NCBI RefSeq assembly: GCF_910591885.1
Contig: NC_063285.1
Coordinates: 1,860,001-1,924,000 of the forward strand
Direction: 5' to 3'
DNA: 64,000 nucleotides
From: Bombus terrestris
Lineage: Eukaryota > Arthropoda > Insecta > Hymenoptera > Apidae
In this document: piece after piece, positions 1-9,495 of the stretch
Layout of the letters: the number at the start of each line of letters is the position of its first letter
Numbering within the stretch: the stretch's first letter is position 1
Translations under genes and position numbers: made by a program
Notes under the pieces: generated by a model
The model's database searches: none
What the model saw: the letters and a program-made list of their open reading frames with translations, nothing else
Told to the model about the DNA's origin: nothing

Positions 1-887
1 CATGCGGCGATTATCGTGCGTTGAACGCCCGCACTGTGCCCGACAAGTATTCCCACCCCCCCCCCGCATATAGAGGATTTCGCGCAACACCTGCACGGTA
101 CGCGTTTTTTTTTCAAAAATCGATCTCATCCGCGCTTACCATCAAATCCCGATCGCGCCCGAAGACGTCAGGAAAACCGCGATCACGACACCCTTCGGAC
201 TTTCCGAAGCAACCAACATGATGTTTGGGCTTCGAAACGCCGCGCAAACGTGTCAAAGGTTTGTCGATGAAATCACCCGAGGTTTAGATTTCGTGTTCGC
301 GTACATCGACGACTTTCTAATCGCCTCCGAAACCGAAGAGCAGCACCGCGAACACCTCCGAATGCTCTTCCAACGCCTGAATCATTACGGGGTAGTCATC
401 AACCCCGGAAAGTGCGAATTCGGTGTGAACGAGATCACATTCCTGGGACACACCGTAAACGCATTCGGAATAAAGCCGCTTGCAGAACGTGTTGACGCCA
501 TTGTAGAAGTACCGCTCCCCGAGACCGTTAAAGCACTACGCAGGTACCTCGGTATGATTAACTTCTACCGACGTTTCATACCGGGGGCAGCAAAAATTTT
601 CCAGCCGCTAAACGACCTGTTAAAAGGAGGAAAAAAGGGCAACGCGCCCATCGAATGGTCGAAGCAATCCGAAGCTAGTTTCCGCGAATCGAAACGCGCC
701 CTAGCTAACGCCACGATGTTAGCGCACCCGATACCTGGCGCTCCCGTTAGCCTCGCGGTAGACGCATCCGACTGTGCAGTAGGAGCGGTACTCCAGCAAC
801 GCGTCAACGACTCTTAGCAGCCGTTAGGGTTCCTCACTAAACCGTTGAGTTCCGCCCAGCGAAAATATAGCGCGTACGACCGTTTTT
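1..887 (+). pseudogene. gypsy family-1 pol relic: reverse transcriptase and start of RNase H
   Basis: This is the polymerase part of a Ty3/gypsy LTR retrotransposon, which copies element RNA into DNA. The longest open piece (218-817) carries the catalytic box YIDDFLIAS, then FLGHTV and the LRRYLGMINFYRRFIP stretch of the gypsy RT connection, and enters RNase H at LAVDASDCAVGAVLQQ. Upstream, 1-217 still encodes the RT N-terminus (DYRALNARTVPDKY), but homopolymer runs (C run near 57-65, T run near 107-115) break its frame. RNase H stops at 815 and resumes briefly (KYSAYDR) before jumping into integrase near 881. The element is truncated by the window's left edge and is not functional. Confidence 0.88.
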
Positions 888-1743
888 CGCGTTGTCCCGA
901 AGCAATCCCTATCGCCGACATGAAAGCGCCAACCGTTGCTACGGCCCTCCTTTCGACCTGGATATCTCATCTCGTTTTGGCGTACCTTTGAAAATTACAA
1001 CCGATCAAGGACGTTAATTCGAATCGCGCTTATTCGAGGAATTATGCCGGTTGCTCGGCGTCAAACATCTACGCACGACGGCCTATCATCCTGCGTCCAA
1101 CGGGATGGTAGAGCGCCTCCATCGACAACTCAAAGCGGCAATCAAGTGCCACGACACGAGCAACTGGGTCGACATTTTGCCAATAGTTTTGTTAGGCATT
1201 CGAACCGCTATCAAGGAGGACCTCAACGCAACGGCGGCCGAAATGATTTACGGCACCGGCATACGATTGCCGGCAGAATTTTTCTTACCGACGAATCAAC
1301 GGGCCAATTCGGAATACGCGAGCCGACTAAAGGAACAAATGGGCAACGTCAGACCGCATCCGGTTACGCGACACGGTGAAAAGAAAATTTTCGTTTTTCG
1401 CGAGTTAGAATCTTCGCCGTACGTATTCTTGCGCCACGACGCGATCGGAGGTCCCTTACAGCCGCCTTATGACGGGCCATTTAAGATAATCCAAAGAGGC
1501 GAAAAAAATTACACGTTAAAGATAAATAATCGCGACGTGACGGTCTCCATAGACCGCTTAAAGCCCGCTTTTATCGTACCGGAGGACCTCGAACAAAGAA
1601 CCGCCGAGACTCGTAACGTGTCGATTCCGATGAGGCTTCGGTACGAACAAAACACCGATCAAATGAACGCCCGCGACGAAAGCGATGTAGCCGACAACAA
1701 CCGGACGAACGAAGAAAACGCTCGGAATAGACGCGTTACGTGA
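881..1743 (+). pseudogene. gypsy family-1 integrase core and C-terminus
   Basis: This segment encodes the integrase of the same gypsy family, the enzyme that joins element cDNA to host DNA. It begins at FSRCPEAIPI in the DDE core. The second catalytic Asp is in ITTDQG near 1000, the Glu lies in SNGMVERLHR near 1107, and the GPF/chromo-like tail (PPYDGPFKIIQRG) is near 1465-1500. A stop codon at 1013-1015 interrupts the core. The main open frame runs 1051-1743. The integrase zinc finger and the end of RNase H are missing, so this piece is fused directly to the preceding RT segment. A second fragment of the family at 3893-4384 retains the missing part. Confidence 0.85.
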
Positions 1744-1863
1744 TCAGGGCGTAGAGTCCGATTTCCCGATTGGTTTCAGGCAGGTTTCGGCTAGGCGTTA
1801 AAAGTCGCCGAATGCGGAATCAACCCCGACATTTGGTAAAAAAATTGTAACGTTGTCACTGGT

Positions 1864-1929
1864 AAGGGGGTACTGTAGCGGCACTCGACAGCAAACTTCC
1901 CAACGGTTTCTGTCTCGTGCCTCGCTACA
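1864..1929 (+). repeat. polypurine tract and first 56 bp of a gypsy LTR
   Basis: A purine run (AAGGGGG, 1864-1870) sits just before TGTAGCGGCACTCGACAG at 1874. This is the expected arrangement of a polypurine tract and the start of a 3' LTR downstream of integrase. Only 56 bp remain; they end in CTCGCTACA, so the remnant begins and ends with inverted TGTAGCG / CGCTACA. Related sequence is found in the arms of the long inverted-repeat element (near 28320-28376, inverted), near 8935 and near 47022. It could be an LTR start or a small hairpin repeat. Confidence 0.5.
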
Positions 1930-3890
1930 GATAGAAGAGTATGAATACACAATCGAACACGTTAAAGGCAAAGAAAACCCAGTCGCAGATAGTTCATCTA
2001 GAATTCATGCGATTCAAAAAGTAGAAACCCCTGAAGGAACAGTAGTCTTAGATTTCTTACAACATTTTACGGAATGGAAAAAGAAATCCCAAAACGATTA
2101 GAAATGAAACCTAACGATCAATCTTTCTATCAATTAACTAAAACAGAATTAGAAGAGTTCGACGAGGCAATATGGTTACGGAAAATCGACAACATATTAC
2201 GAAATAACAAAAAAGTAGGTATAGGAGACAACACGTTTGCAGAATTAGAAAAGAACCAGATCAAACATATGCTTCTATGTTTCAATGATACCCGATACCC
2301 TGTCATTTTTGCATGGGACCCAATCCAGGAATTAACCGAGGAAGAGATAGAAAAAATAATTCAGGAAAATCATAACGGTACGATAGGACATTTAGGAATC
2401 CAAAAGATATACCAAAGAATCAAAGAACGATGTAAGATCCAAAATTTAATAAGTAGAATCGAAGATCTCATTCAAAATTGTGACGTTTGCCAAAAAGAAA
2501 AACTAGTTAGAATACGACCTAAGGAAGAACCAGTAATTTCAGACACGCCTTTAAACCCCAACGACAAAATAGCCATGGACACTATACGACCAACGACAAA
2601 GAATAAGGAAACCAATTTATCCTATCAATTCACGACGAACTGACGAAATACTTGACGCTAGTTCCACTGAAGACACAACAAAGCGAATCCATTATTAACG
2701 CAATTAAATCATTATATTTATATAAACTCCCTAGAGTTCAAGTGTGATAGGAACTCTCTCGGTTTACGGACAGCACGACTTCTTTTCTTTCACGGACAGA
2801 GCGACTTTCTTTGTTTTACATTCATTTCCCAAACGGACGGACAGAGAGCAACATCAGAGATAATCAAGATTACAGAAGAAGGAGTAATTATTTAAAACAT
2901 TGAAGATTGACGGAGAAAGATCGGCAGCTCAGGAGGTTGAAAATCGATTCTCGATTTTCAGCTAGACATTGCACAGAACTTGTTATTTATTGTTTAATGT
3001 TATTAATTGGTTCCTGTTTATTTAATTATTACTGTTATTAATTGTTGTTAATTATTAATTATTGTTTACTCCTGTATTTTATTTAAGTATTTTCACAATA
3101 AACTCCATTTTCAGATTTCAGAATCGGTCACCTGAATTACCCCGAGAGATAAACAATCTTACATTTATATATTCTCTGCTCCCAAGACAATCCTTACTGA
3201 CCAAGGACAGAATTTTATTAGCGAGCTCATAACGAAATTTGACGAAGCTTTTAAGATTAAACATATCAAGACGACTAACTTTCACCCTCGATCCAACGGA
3301 TCATTAGAACGTACTCACACAGTAGTTAAAGATCTAATTTATACTAGCCTACGAGATAACGATGATAAAGAATGGGATGAGATACTCAATGTTATATGTT
3401 TAGGGTATAATACAGCACTTCACGTAGGAACAGAATTTATCCCTTTTGAATTAGCGTTCGGAAGAAAAGCCAATTTACCTTCCGCGATTGCAGAAACCAC
3501 TACCTAACGTGTAATGATATGTCTTTTCCATGACAAAAAAAGTTGAACTAATATTTGAAGTTTACGAGACAAACACTAATACGTAGCGAGAAACGATACG
3601 CTCGAGATCAAAAAAAAAGGTCGTGCGAACTCAAACAATTTTCAAAGAAGGAGACTTTGTACTAATTCACAACGATCATAAGAAAGACAAAAGGGATACC
3701 GAATGGTTAGAACCATATCGAATACATCCAGTCAAAACATCTTATTATGAGATAATAATTGACAAGGTCGTTAAGAAAATTCACGGTAATAGGTTAGACA
3801 TATTTTTCAAGACGTTCATCGTAACTACAACACTAATTTACGCTAAGCTTGGTGAAGGAATTAATTTTTTACCATTAGAATTATAGGTAG
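1930..3890 (+). pseudogene. gypsy family-2 pol relic: RNase H tail, integrase, C-terminal domain
   Basis: A second, AT-richer gypsy-type element resembling the 17.6/297 group. It opens in the RNase H tail (EEYEYTIEHVKGKENPVADS, near 1936-1995). A frame change near 2075-2100 leads to the integrase zinc finger (His in NHNGTIGHLG; Cys pair in CDVCQKEK near 2480) and into the core, which continues after the insertion as ILTDQGQNF near 3190 and HPRSNGSLERTH near 3287-3320. A C-terminal segment (3623-3886, FKEGDFVLIHND) is separated by stops near 3508-3620. It is split by a 438-bp insertion at 2725-3162. Its 5' part is replaced by family-1 sequence. Confidence 0.82.
2725..3162 (+). mobile_element. 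438-bp LTR-like insertion inside gypsy family-2 integrase
   Basis: The insertion is bounded by the direct repeat ATTTATATA (2716-2724 and 3163-3171). Removing it with one repeat copy restores the interrupted integrase frame, so the boundaries are well supported. It begins AACTCCCTAGAGTT, encodes no protein, and holds a polyadenylation-type signal (CACAATAAACTCC near 3095-3110), as expected of a solo LTR. The ends are not the usual TG...CA and 9 bp is long for an LTR target duplication, so the class is uncertain. Confidence 0.55.
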
Positions 3891-3892
3891 AA

Positions 3893-4384
3893 ATTTATTG
3901 CGACATATCAGGCGACATTGTACGATGGTACGTACCGAAATCCTTGCGGCGCGACGTGTTTAATTCGCTCCACGGACTTTCCCATCCAGAGATACGTGCC
4001 ACGCAAAAATTGGTGACGTCGCGTTTCATTTGACCGTCCGTAAATAAAGATTGCCGGACTTGGGCACGACAATGTATCCCGTGTCAACGATGCAATGTCA
4101 CCAGGCACGTATTCTCACCTGTCGGAACGTTCGAAACTTCAGCAGGCCGGTTCAAGCACATACACATAGACATTATCGCGATGCAATATTCACAAGGATA
4201 CCGACATTGTCTAACGTGTATCGACCGTTTTTCGCGTTGGTCCGAAGCCATTCCCATCGTTGATATGGAAGCGACAACCGTTGCCTCGGTTCTCCTCTCT
4301 ACACGAATAGCTCGTTTCGGCGTACCTTCGAAAATAACTATCGATCAAGGACGCCGGTTCAAACTGGTAAACTGCAACCGGTAA
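3893..4384 (+). pseudogene. gypsy family-1 integrase fragment (zinc finger and core)
   Basis: This fragment encodes the N-terminal half of a gypsy integrase. It reads through a His-rich start (SLHGLSHPEIRATQKLV), a Cys pair (CIPCQRC near 4075-4095) and the core (CIDRFSRWSEAIPIVDM, 4213-4263; then KITIDQGRRF near 4330-4360). A stop follows the segment matching 4021-4040. The nucleotide sequence closely matches 885-1015, so it belongs to the same family as the first element and supplies the region deleted there. It breaks off at about 4384, and no catalytic Glu motif follows. The fragment abuts the end of family-2 sequence. Confidence 0.75.
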
Positions 4385-4545
4385 AAACTGTAATTCCGAC
4401 ACAAAACATTGTATGGTTATGTCGTATCGTCACGTATCGGTACTTTTGCCTAAGCCAGCCCGCACTCGAAGTCCATTGTTTATTGTGAACAACATACAAA
4501 TGTAATACTCATCTACTGGTCAATAAATGTTATATAGAAAAAAAG

Positions 4546-4633
4546 CACTCGTTCTCATCCGATCACGAAAGTTAAGCAGCGCCAGGCACGGATAGTACTT
4601 AAATAGGTGACCGCTTGGTAACTCCGCGTGGTG
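4546..4633 (+). pseudogene. 5S rRNA pseudogene, 5' end missing
   Basis: The stretch reads CTCATCCGATCACGAAAGTT, then AAGCAGCGCCAGGCACGG, TAGTACTTAAATAGGTGACC and GCTTGGTAACTCCGCGTGGTG. This follows eukaryotic 5S rRNA from about position 30 to near its 3' end, including the internal promoter region. The first 30 or so nucleotides are absent and there are several substitutions (for example AAATAG for the usual AGATGG). It is preceded by A7 and followed by an A-rich run. It may be a retrotransposed 5S copy or the head of a 5S-derived SINE. Confidence 0.75.
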
Positions 4634-4839
4634 AAAAACAAAACACCTTTTTGTTTTTCCAATCCTTTTTACTTCCCTTAATAATCTATTTTCAATAATC
4701 TATAATCTAAACATGAGGAAATAGAAATGTTATAGTATTACATGACTAATACCATATATAACACTCATTCTTGCATACATTTTTTCTAATATTCTTTTTT
4801 TGTACATTAAAAGCAAATAAATCACTTATTTCAGCTAAC

Positions 4840-7100
4840 GTTCATACCGCGCATAATGGAATCATTCTCGTCTGAAGGCAATTTGAGAGATGGGGTAGAG
4901 TTTGATTCTTTTGATGTAAAAATTTGATTCCTCTGTGGGACATGCTAGCAGAGTCCTTTTTAGAGATATTTTTTATTTTGTTTGCCCACTGTTGATTTAT
5001 AATGTTTGCGAATTCTTGTTTTGACACAACTTTATTTTGTGCAAAAGGTACTTTAATTATTCTGAATCTTCTTTTTGATCGTAGGAATAGTTTTATTTTA
5101 GATTGTTAATATTGGATGGTATCAAGCTTTTGTCTCGTAATTTTTTTTTTTTTTTTTTATTATAGGTATAGGGCTCGAAAGCCGACTTTCTTACTTTATT
5201 ATTAGTACGGATTCTTGAAGAGCGGTTTGTATAAGTTTTTTTATTTTGTCTATAAATGAGACGATTTGCCTCTTGGTTAGGTTGACATTGTTGTGGATAC
5301 TTAGGTCGCAGTACTTTTCGAGCTGATTTTGTAATTTTTTCTAGTTTATTTTTTTGTACTCGCACCTGGGTTCGTCACTCTGTGTTTCTAGGGTTAGGAA
5401 GTCAGATGTATTTTTATTTATCTGTAATACGGGAGCGTTATGGTCGCATTCGTAGTCTATAGTTTTGAGCCTGTTATTTGCCCGTAAATTAGGGAATTGT
5501 AATTGTGTGTCTCCAAGGCATATGTTTAGGTATGAACCTTCTTTTGGGCAAGAGTCAATCCATTCTTCGTGCGTTCTTAATGATTATTTTAGTTCAATTG
5601 TGTTTGTTGTTCATTTAGGGCTTTGAATATGCTTTTTTTGAAGTCTTCGATAAGTTTATTACGGTATGGTTTGTTACGGATATGGTTTTAATTGGATTTG
5701 GATTTTGCATTACGCGTGGTAATAAATTTGTTCGATGTGATTGGTTTTCAGAGACTTGGTTTCGGCTTATTCCTTGTCTTAGGATGGCTAAGAAATTTGA
5801 CTACGGGGCGAATTTGCGGCTTATTTGAGTAACGCAAATTGTTGATTCTTTGCATTTGATGATATTCTCGCAAAGTTTTTTGCAAAGTTTGCACTCGCTT
5901 GGACCGTGCGGCTCCGTGCAGTTTGCATTTGTGACATTGCGTTATGTCATTTTTTCTGACTTTATCCAATTTACCCTAAAGTAATTTAGACGGTTCAATT
6001 TTAGTAGGTAACTAATATTGCTTTGTGGGGATACTTGGATTATGTAAATTGGAAGCAATTCATTGTTCTCTATTGATCTTTTTATTGAGAAGCACCAATA
6101 TTTTGTCAATTGTACGTCAGACATCTGTAGTGCTTGTAACTCTGCGAGTATCTCTGACTCGGAGAAACTATTGTTTAGACCCTTTAGTAAGACCGTGTGG
6201 TACTTCTTTGATTTGGGTGTATATGCGTAAACGCTGTCTTAGTTGCAATTACGATTTCTTTCGCTTTGTTAAAGACTGGCATACTTCGTAGGAATAGCAC
6301 ATGTTTATCTGTGTGTATCCGTTTAATATGGAATGAATTTGTGTTTAGAGTCTCTTCAAAGAGTTTTACTGTCTCCTTCTGGTCTTGATTGGTAATGTAT
6401 GTTGGAGGCGATTTGTCTCTATTTGTGGGGGGCAGTGGTGTCAGCGTTCTTTGTTGTAGAGGCTGGTGGCCTCCCTGGGTTGTGTCTGACTTCTCGGTAG
6501 CGTTGCCGCTGGAAATTCATTGTCCATTTCGCTGGGCTACGCCTGGGACGTTGAGGTTTTCGTTGATGATAGTATATCTCTCTCTCGATCCATTCTTTAT
6601 TCTCTTTCGGACATGTGATTTCCTGAGAGGCCGTATTCCTACTTGCTTTCTTCCGTAGGCTTCCGTTCTTTTTCCTTATTATGGTGGTTTCTTTTATTGT
6701 TCCTATTTGAGGGTGTTCCTGTATCCGAGATAGGCAGGACTCTTACGATTGCAATACGCTGAACCTATTTTTCGTTCGTATTGCCGATAATGGGGAGCCA
6801 TCTGCTGAATTTATGGTTTCGTTTCATTCGCTGTCCGCGTCTCCTGTCGTGCTTTCCTTTTTGCTTACACTTTCCTGGCTACTTTGTGCCCTGTTATTCC
6901 TGTTCAACAGGTTTGGTGGGCGGTTGAGTTTCCGCGTCCTTTGGGTGCCAAAGCTTGTATTGCCAAGAAAGTTCCTGATTCACTTTTGCTATATTTTTCT
7001 TTTGGTTGTTTCTTTCCTTCTCTTATTTTCTTGATTGTTTTTATAGTGAGCATTATTTATCACTTTTCGTTATTGAGTTTTACTGTATAAATTGGCAAAC
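4840..7100 (-). pseudogene. decayed jockey-type LINE, mainly ORF1
   Basis: On the minus strand a gag-like LINE ORF1 can be followed through many frame breaks. A start-like MAPHYRQYER lies near 6800. The RNA-binding region includes LNNSFSESEILAELQALQ near 6130-6185 and LPIYIIQVSP near 6035-6065. The first zinc-knuckle Cys pair (QCHKCKLHG) is near 5920. Later knuckles are destroyed. A T16 run at 5142-5157 (poly(A) on the coding strand) and unassigned coding-like sequence at 4842-5027 lie at its 3' side. A 5' UTR may extend to about 7150. The order of motifs matches jockey ORF1 proteins such as that at 31798-33057. It is inactive. Confidence 0.65.
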
Positions 7101-7167
7101 TCACTAACAGGCCTTGCGCCTGGTATTTTTTTCCAGTGAGGACCGACCTGCTTGGGGGGTTCCCAGC

Positions 7168-7405
7168 ACTCTGACGAGAAAGAATGCATTCAGCTCGGTA
7201 TGAGCGTTAGTTGAAGTAATCAATTTTGGTATATAATATTACTGAATAAAAAGCTTTTACGTCGTACAATTATGTAAGAGGATAAAAGAGATATGTAAAA
7301 TCATGCCCGGTTTCGTTTTCAAGAAAATGGACTGTGAAGTTAAGTAGAGGCAACTTCATAATTGACTTTCGCGAAAACAAAGCGAAAAATGTCATTTTAC
7401 ATTTT
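7168..7405 (+). repeat. dispersed repeat, copy 1
   Basis: This copy shares ordered blocks with 7969-8275 in the same orientation: CGGTATGAGCGTT followed by GAAGTAATCA, then GAGGATAAA, then TCGTTTTCAAGAAAATGGAC against TCGTTTCCCACACAATGGAT, then CAACTTCATAATTGACTTTC against GGAACTTCGTAATTGATTTT. Similarity is moderate with length differences. No coding capacity or terminal repeats were seen, so the class is unknown. Confidence 0.55.
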
Positions 7406-7674
7406 CGACTTCATTTTCGCCACGCGCAGGGAATCATCGCCCTTCGGTTTGTGTCACAATTTTTGGCACATGTATTTTTGCACTCTCTCAAACGACGTAC
7501 GTATGTATAATACTTGCACATTCTCCAATTCCCAATTTTGAATACATATAACATTATCGGAAAGTATAAACAAAGTAATATATAAGTAAGCATGTATGCG
7601 AGAATGATACAACATATGGTGATAATCGTTTAATGCTAAAAAGATATTTTCTTCATGTATACGACCATATCTTA

Positions 7675-7967
7675 TTAATACTTAGCCAACCGCGCCAGCA
7701 CAGGCCAACCTATAAACTGCCCATCGTGCATATTTCTAAGTAAGGAGAACATCTAAACAAACTCGCAAAGGAAATAAAAAGTAAAATAAAAGATCATAAT
7801 AATAACAAATTCTCAAAATTCATAGAAACACTGTATGCGCACGTGCAGTTTTCTAAGTAAGCAGGACTAATATTCACTAATACTTGAAAAACAAAAAAGT
7901 CTAAAAATTATTTAAGTCGTCAATTATATTTTACGGTAATGATTTTGTTTAACGATTTCACATATGG
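7675..7967 (+). mobile_element. piggyBac-like TTAA element, truncated copy
   Basis: The sequence starts TTAATACTTAGCCAACCG, nearly the same as the left end of the TTAA-flanked element at 38680-39227 (TTAACACTTAGCCAACCG). From 7884 to 7960 it again matches that element (TCTAAAAATTATTTAAGT, then TAATGATTTTGTTTAACG). The right terminus is missing, and it stops where the second dispersed repeat begins at 7969. A short jockey ORF2 fragment is inserted at 7748-7832. No transposase is encoded. Confidence 0.5.
7748..7832 (+). repeat. 85-bp internal fragment of a jockey LINE ORF2
   Basis: This matches 36670-36754, the linker between endonuclease and reverse transcriptase of the jockey relic, at about 81 of 85 positions. 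It lies inside the TTAA element and is flanked by a near-perfect 20-bp direct repeat of host-element sequence (7725-7744 and 7842-7861, CGTGCA..TTCTAAGTAAG). It has no LINE 3' end or poly(A), so it is not an ordinary 5'-truncated insertion. Confidence 0.75.
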
Positions 7968-7968
7968 A

Positions 7969-8275
7969 CGAGAACGAGTACTTTCAACGCGGTATGAGCG
8001 TTGGCTGAAGTAATCAGCTCTGTTATTTCATGTTATCACAATAGACAAAATATTTAAGAAAACATACATGTATCTATGAGGATAAATGGTATTTTTTTTA
8101 GACGTGCATACAGATACATAACATTTTTCCTGGCTTCGTTTCCCACACAATGGATTGTGAAGTTCCGTCATATAAGTACGCGTATACTTAAAAAGTAGCG
8201 AGTCAAGTGGACGGAACTTCGTAATTGATTTTCTGGAAAACCAAGTCTTGTGTTAAAAATTGTCACTTCATCATC
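7969..8275 (+). repeat. dispersed repeat, copy 2
   Basis: Second copy of the repeat at 7168-7405, in the same orientation and joined directly to the truncated piggyBac-like element. Shared landmarks are GACGAGAA at the start, CGGTATGAGCGTTGGCTGAA and the block ending in ACGGAACTTCGTAATTGATT. The two copies are about 800 bp apart and may be remnants of one family or a local duplication. Confidence 0.5.
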
Positions 8276-8382
8276 GACTTATTTTTGTATAGGAAATCAG
8301 GCCCTTTCGACCTGCACCATCATAATACTCTAATTTTCTCGCCTACTTCAATTTTGAAATTATTTAGTTTCACTGCATTGCG

Positions 8383-8430
8383 TATAACTACCAACAGCAA
8401 AATATTAACATTCACGAACGGCTGTTCTGA
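8383..8430 (+). repeat. short fragment of jockey RT sequence
   Basis: ACTACCAACAGCAAAATA followed by ACATTCACGAACGGCTGTTC resembles 37655-37697 of the jockey relic, the stretch just before its FADN catalytic box. About 48 bp are recognisable. From 8430 to about 8800 I see no gene or repeat I can name. Confidence 0.45.
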
Positions 8431-8807
8431 CAACGATCATAAATCGTCAAATCCACGTCATTCCATACTACCTGACAGCGGACCGTTAAGGTTTTGAATT
8501 GACCTTTGCACATGGCCCAACATTACATTTGCCACCCATTACGTAGGGCAATTAGGATCCGTCCCTTGTCCCTCAACACCGACAAACGCAGCAGCCTGTA
8601 AAAACTGCAATCATTCGACCAAGAAGAGTCTTTTTTTAGTCTCGAGTCTAGTCTTGTGTACAGTTTGGCCGTGATTTGAACTTCATTGTAATATTATACT
8701 TAATCGTTCTCGTGAATAAAAGCCTACAAAATTTAAAAAACACGGTCAAATTACGTTACTCCTTCTTTATCATAAATTTTACGTGACACTGTACTAGTTA
8801 GGTGACA

Positions 8808-8930
8808 CTGTAGAACGGCTTCTTTGGTCTCTATTATAGTAACGCGGAAAGATCGCCGACATAGAGACAATGTCGGCGACGAAGAGCAAATGCCAACAAG
8901 CAGAAACGGTCGGAAAACTCGAATAGGGCT
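8808..8930 (+). repeat. LTR-like repeat, inverted relative to 28895-29015
   Basis: GAACGGCTTCTTTGGTCTCT, then GCGGAAAGATCGCCGAC and GACAATGTCGGCGACGA recur on the opposite strand at 28895-29015. The block carries its own short inverted repeat (GTCGGC / GCCGAC). No coding sequence is present. It directly precedes the solo-LTR-like segment at 8931. Confidence 0.5.
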
Positions 8931-9260
8931 TAGCGGCACTCGGCAACAAAACTTTCCAACGGCGGTCCAAACATCACCGAGGCGCAAGTGCCGACAGGCC
9001 TAATCAGCCATCGATATCCGTAAGGTTCTTCCTTATAGGACATTTTTTGTAATATTGGAAGAAGGCGTAGGTAGCAACGGTGGCGGACGCGTAACGAACG
9101 CGCGCGTAGTAGAGATATTGATGGATGACGAAAAGAAACGAATCGGATCAAGAAAATAGTTGAGTTGTAACCGAGGGGAGAGAATCGTCAGTTGGAATCG
9201 AGAGTTGTACGTAAATACCAATGGTCAAAGAAGAAATCGGCAAGTACTTAAAAAGAAAAA
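8931..9260 (+). repeat. probable solo gypsy LTR remnant
   Basis: AGCGGCACTCGGCAACAAAA with TTTCCAACGG resembles the LTR start at 1874, so this is probably a solo LTR of the family-1 gypsy element or a relative. The end around 9180-9260 resembles an LTR R/U5 region but has no clear terminal CA or target duplication. No open reading frame of note is present. Confidence 0.4.
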
Positions 9261-9334
9261 CACAAGGAAATAACGGCAATACATCCAAACCAGCTAGCTG
9301 CTGAAGCGAGCAAAACTCTCGTAAAAAGAAGAAT

Positions 9335-9495
9335 AAAAAGAAAACACCCCACTGACCTCGCTACAGAAATAAAATAGTCAAACTCGGATAAAGTTAGAAA
9401 AATTTAACAAATGTCCAGCTGGACAAATTGTAAAGTGCAAATTAAATATAAATATAAAAAAAAAGAATAAAAAAAGAATAAAAAAAAAAAAAGGA
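9335..9495 (+). mobile_element. 5'-truncated LINE tail
   Basis: AAAAAGAAAACACCCCACTG, then AAATAGTCAAACTCG, GTTAGAAAAATTTAACAA and TGTCCAGCTGGACAAATTG end in an A-rich tail (9452-9493). The same modules occur at 19752-19935, and the last part occurs inverted at 17540-17597. The opening resembles the last ORF2 codons of the jockey element at 29155-29200. It therefore looks like a dead-on-arrival LINE insertion of which only the 3' end was copied. Confidence 0.6.

Noticed and set aside
1..4400. One single intact gypsy element
   Set aside because: Sequence composition, family-specific motifs and duplicated integrase regions show at least two families and several breaks.
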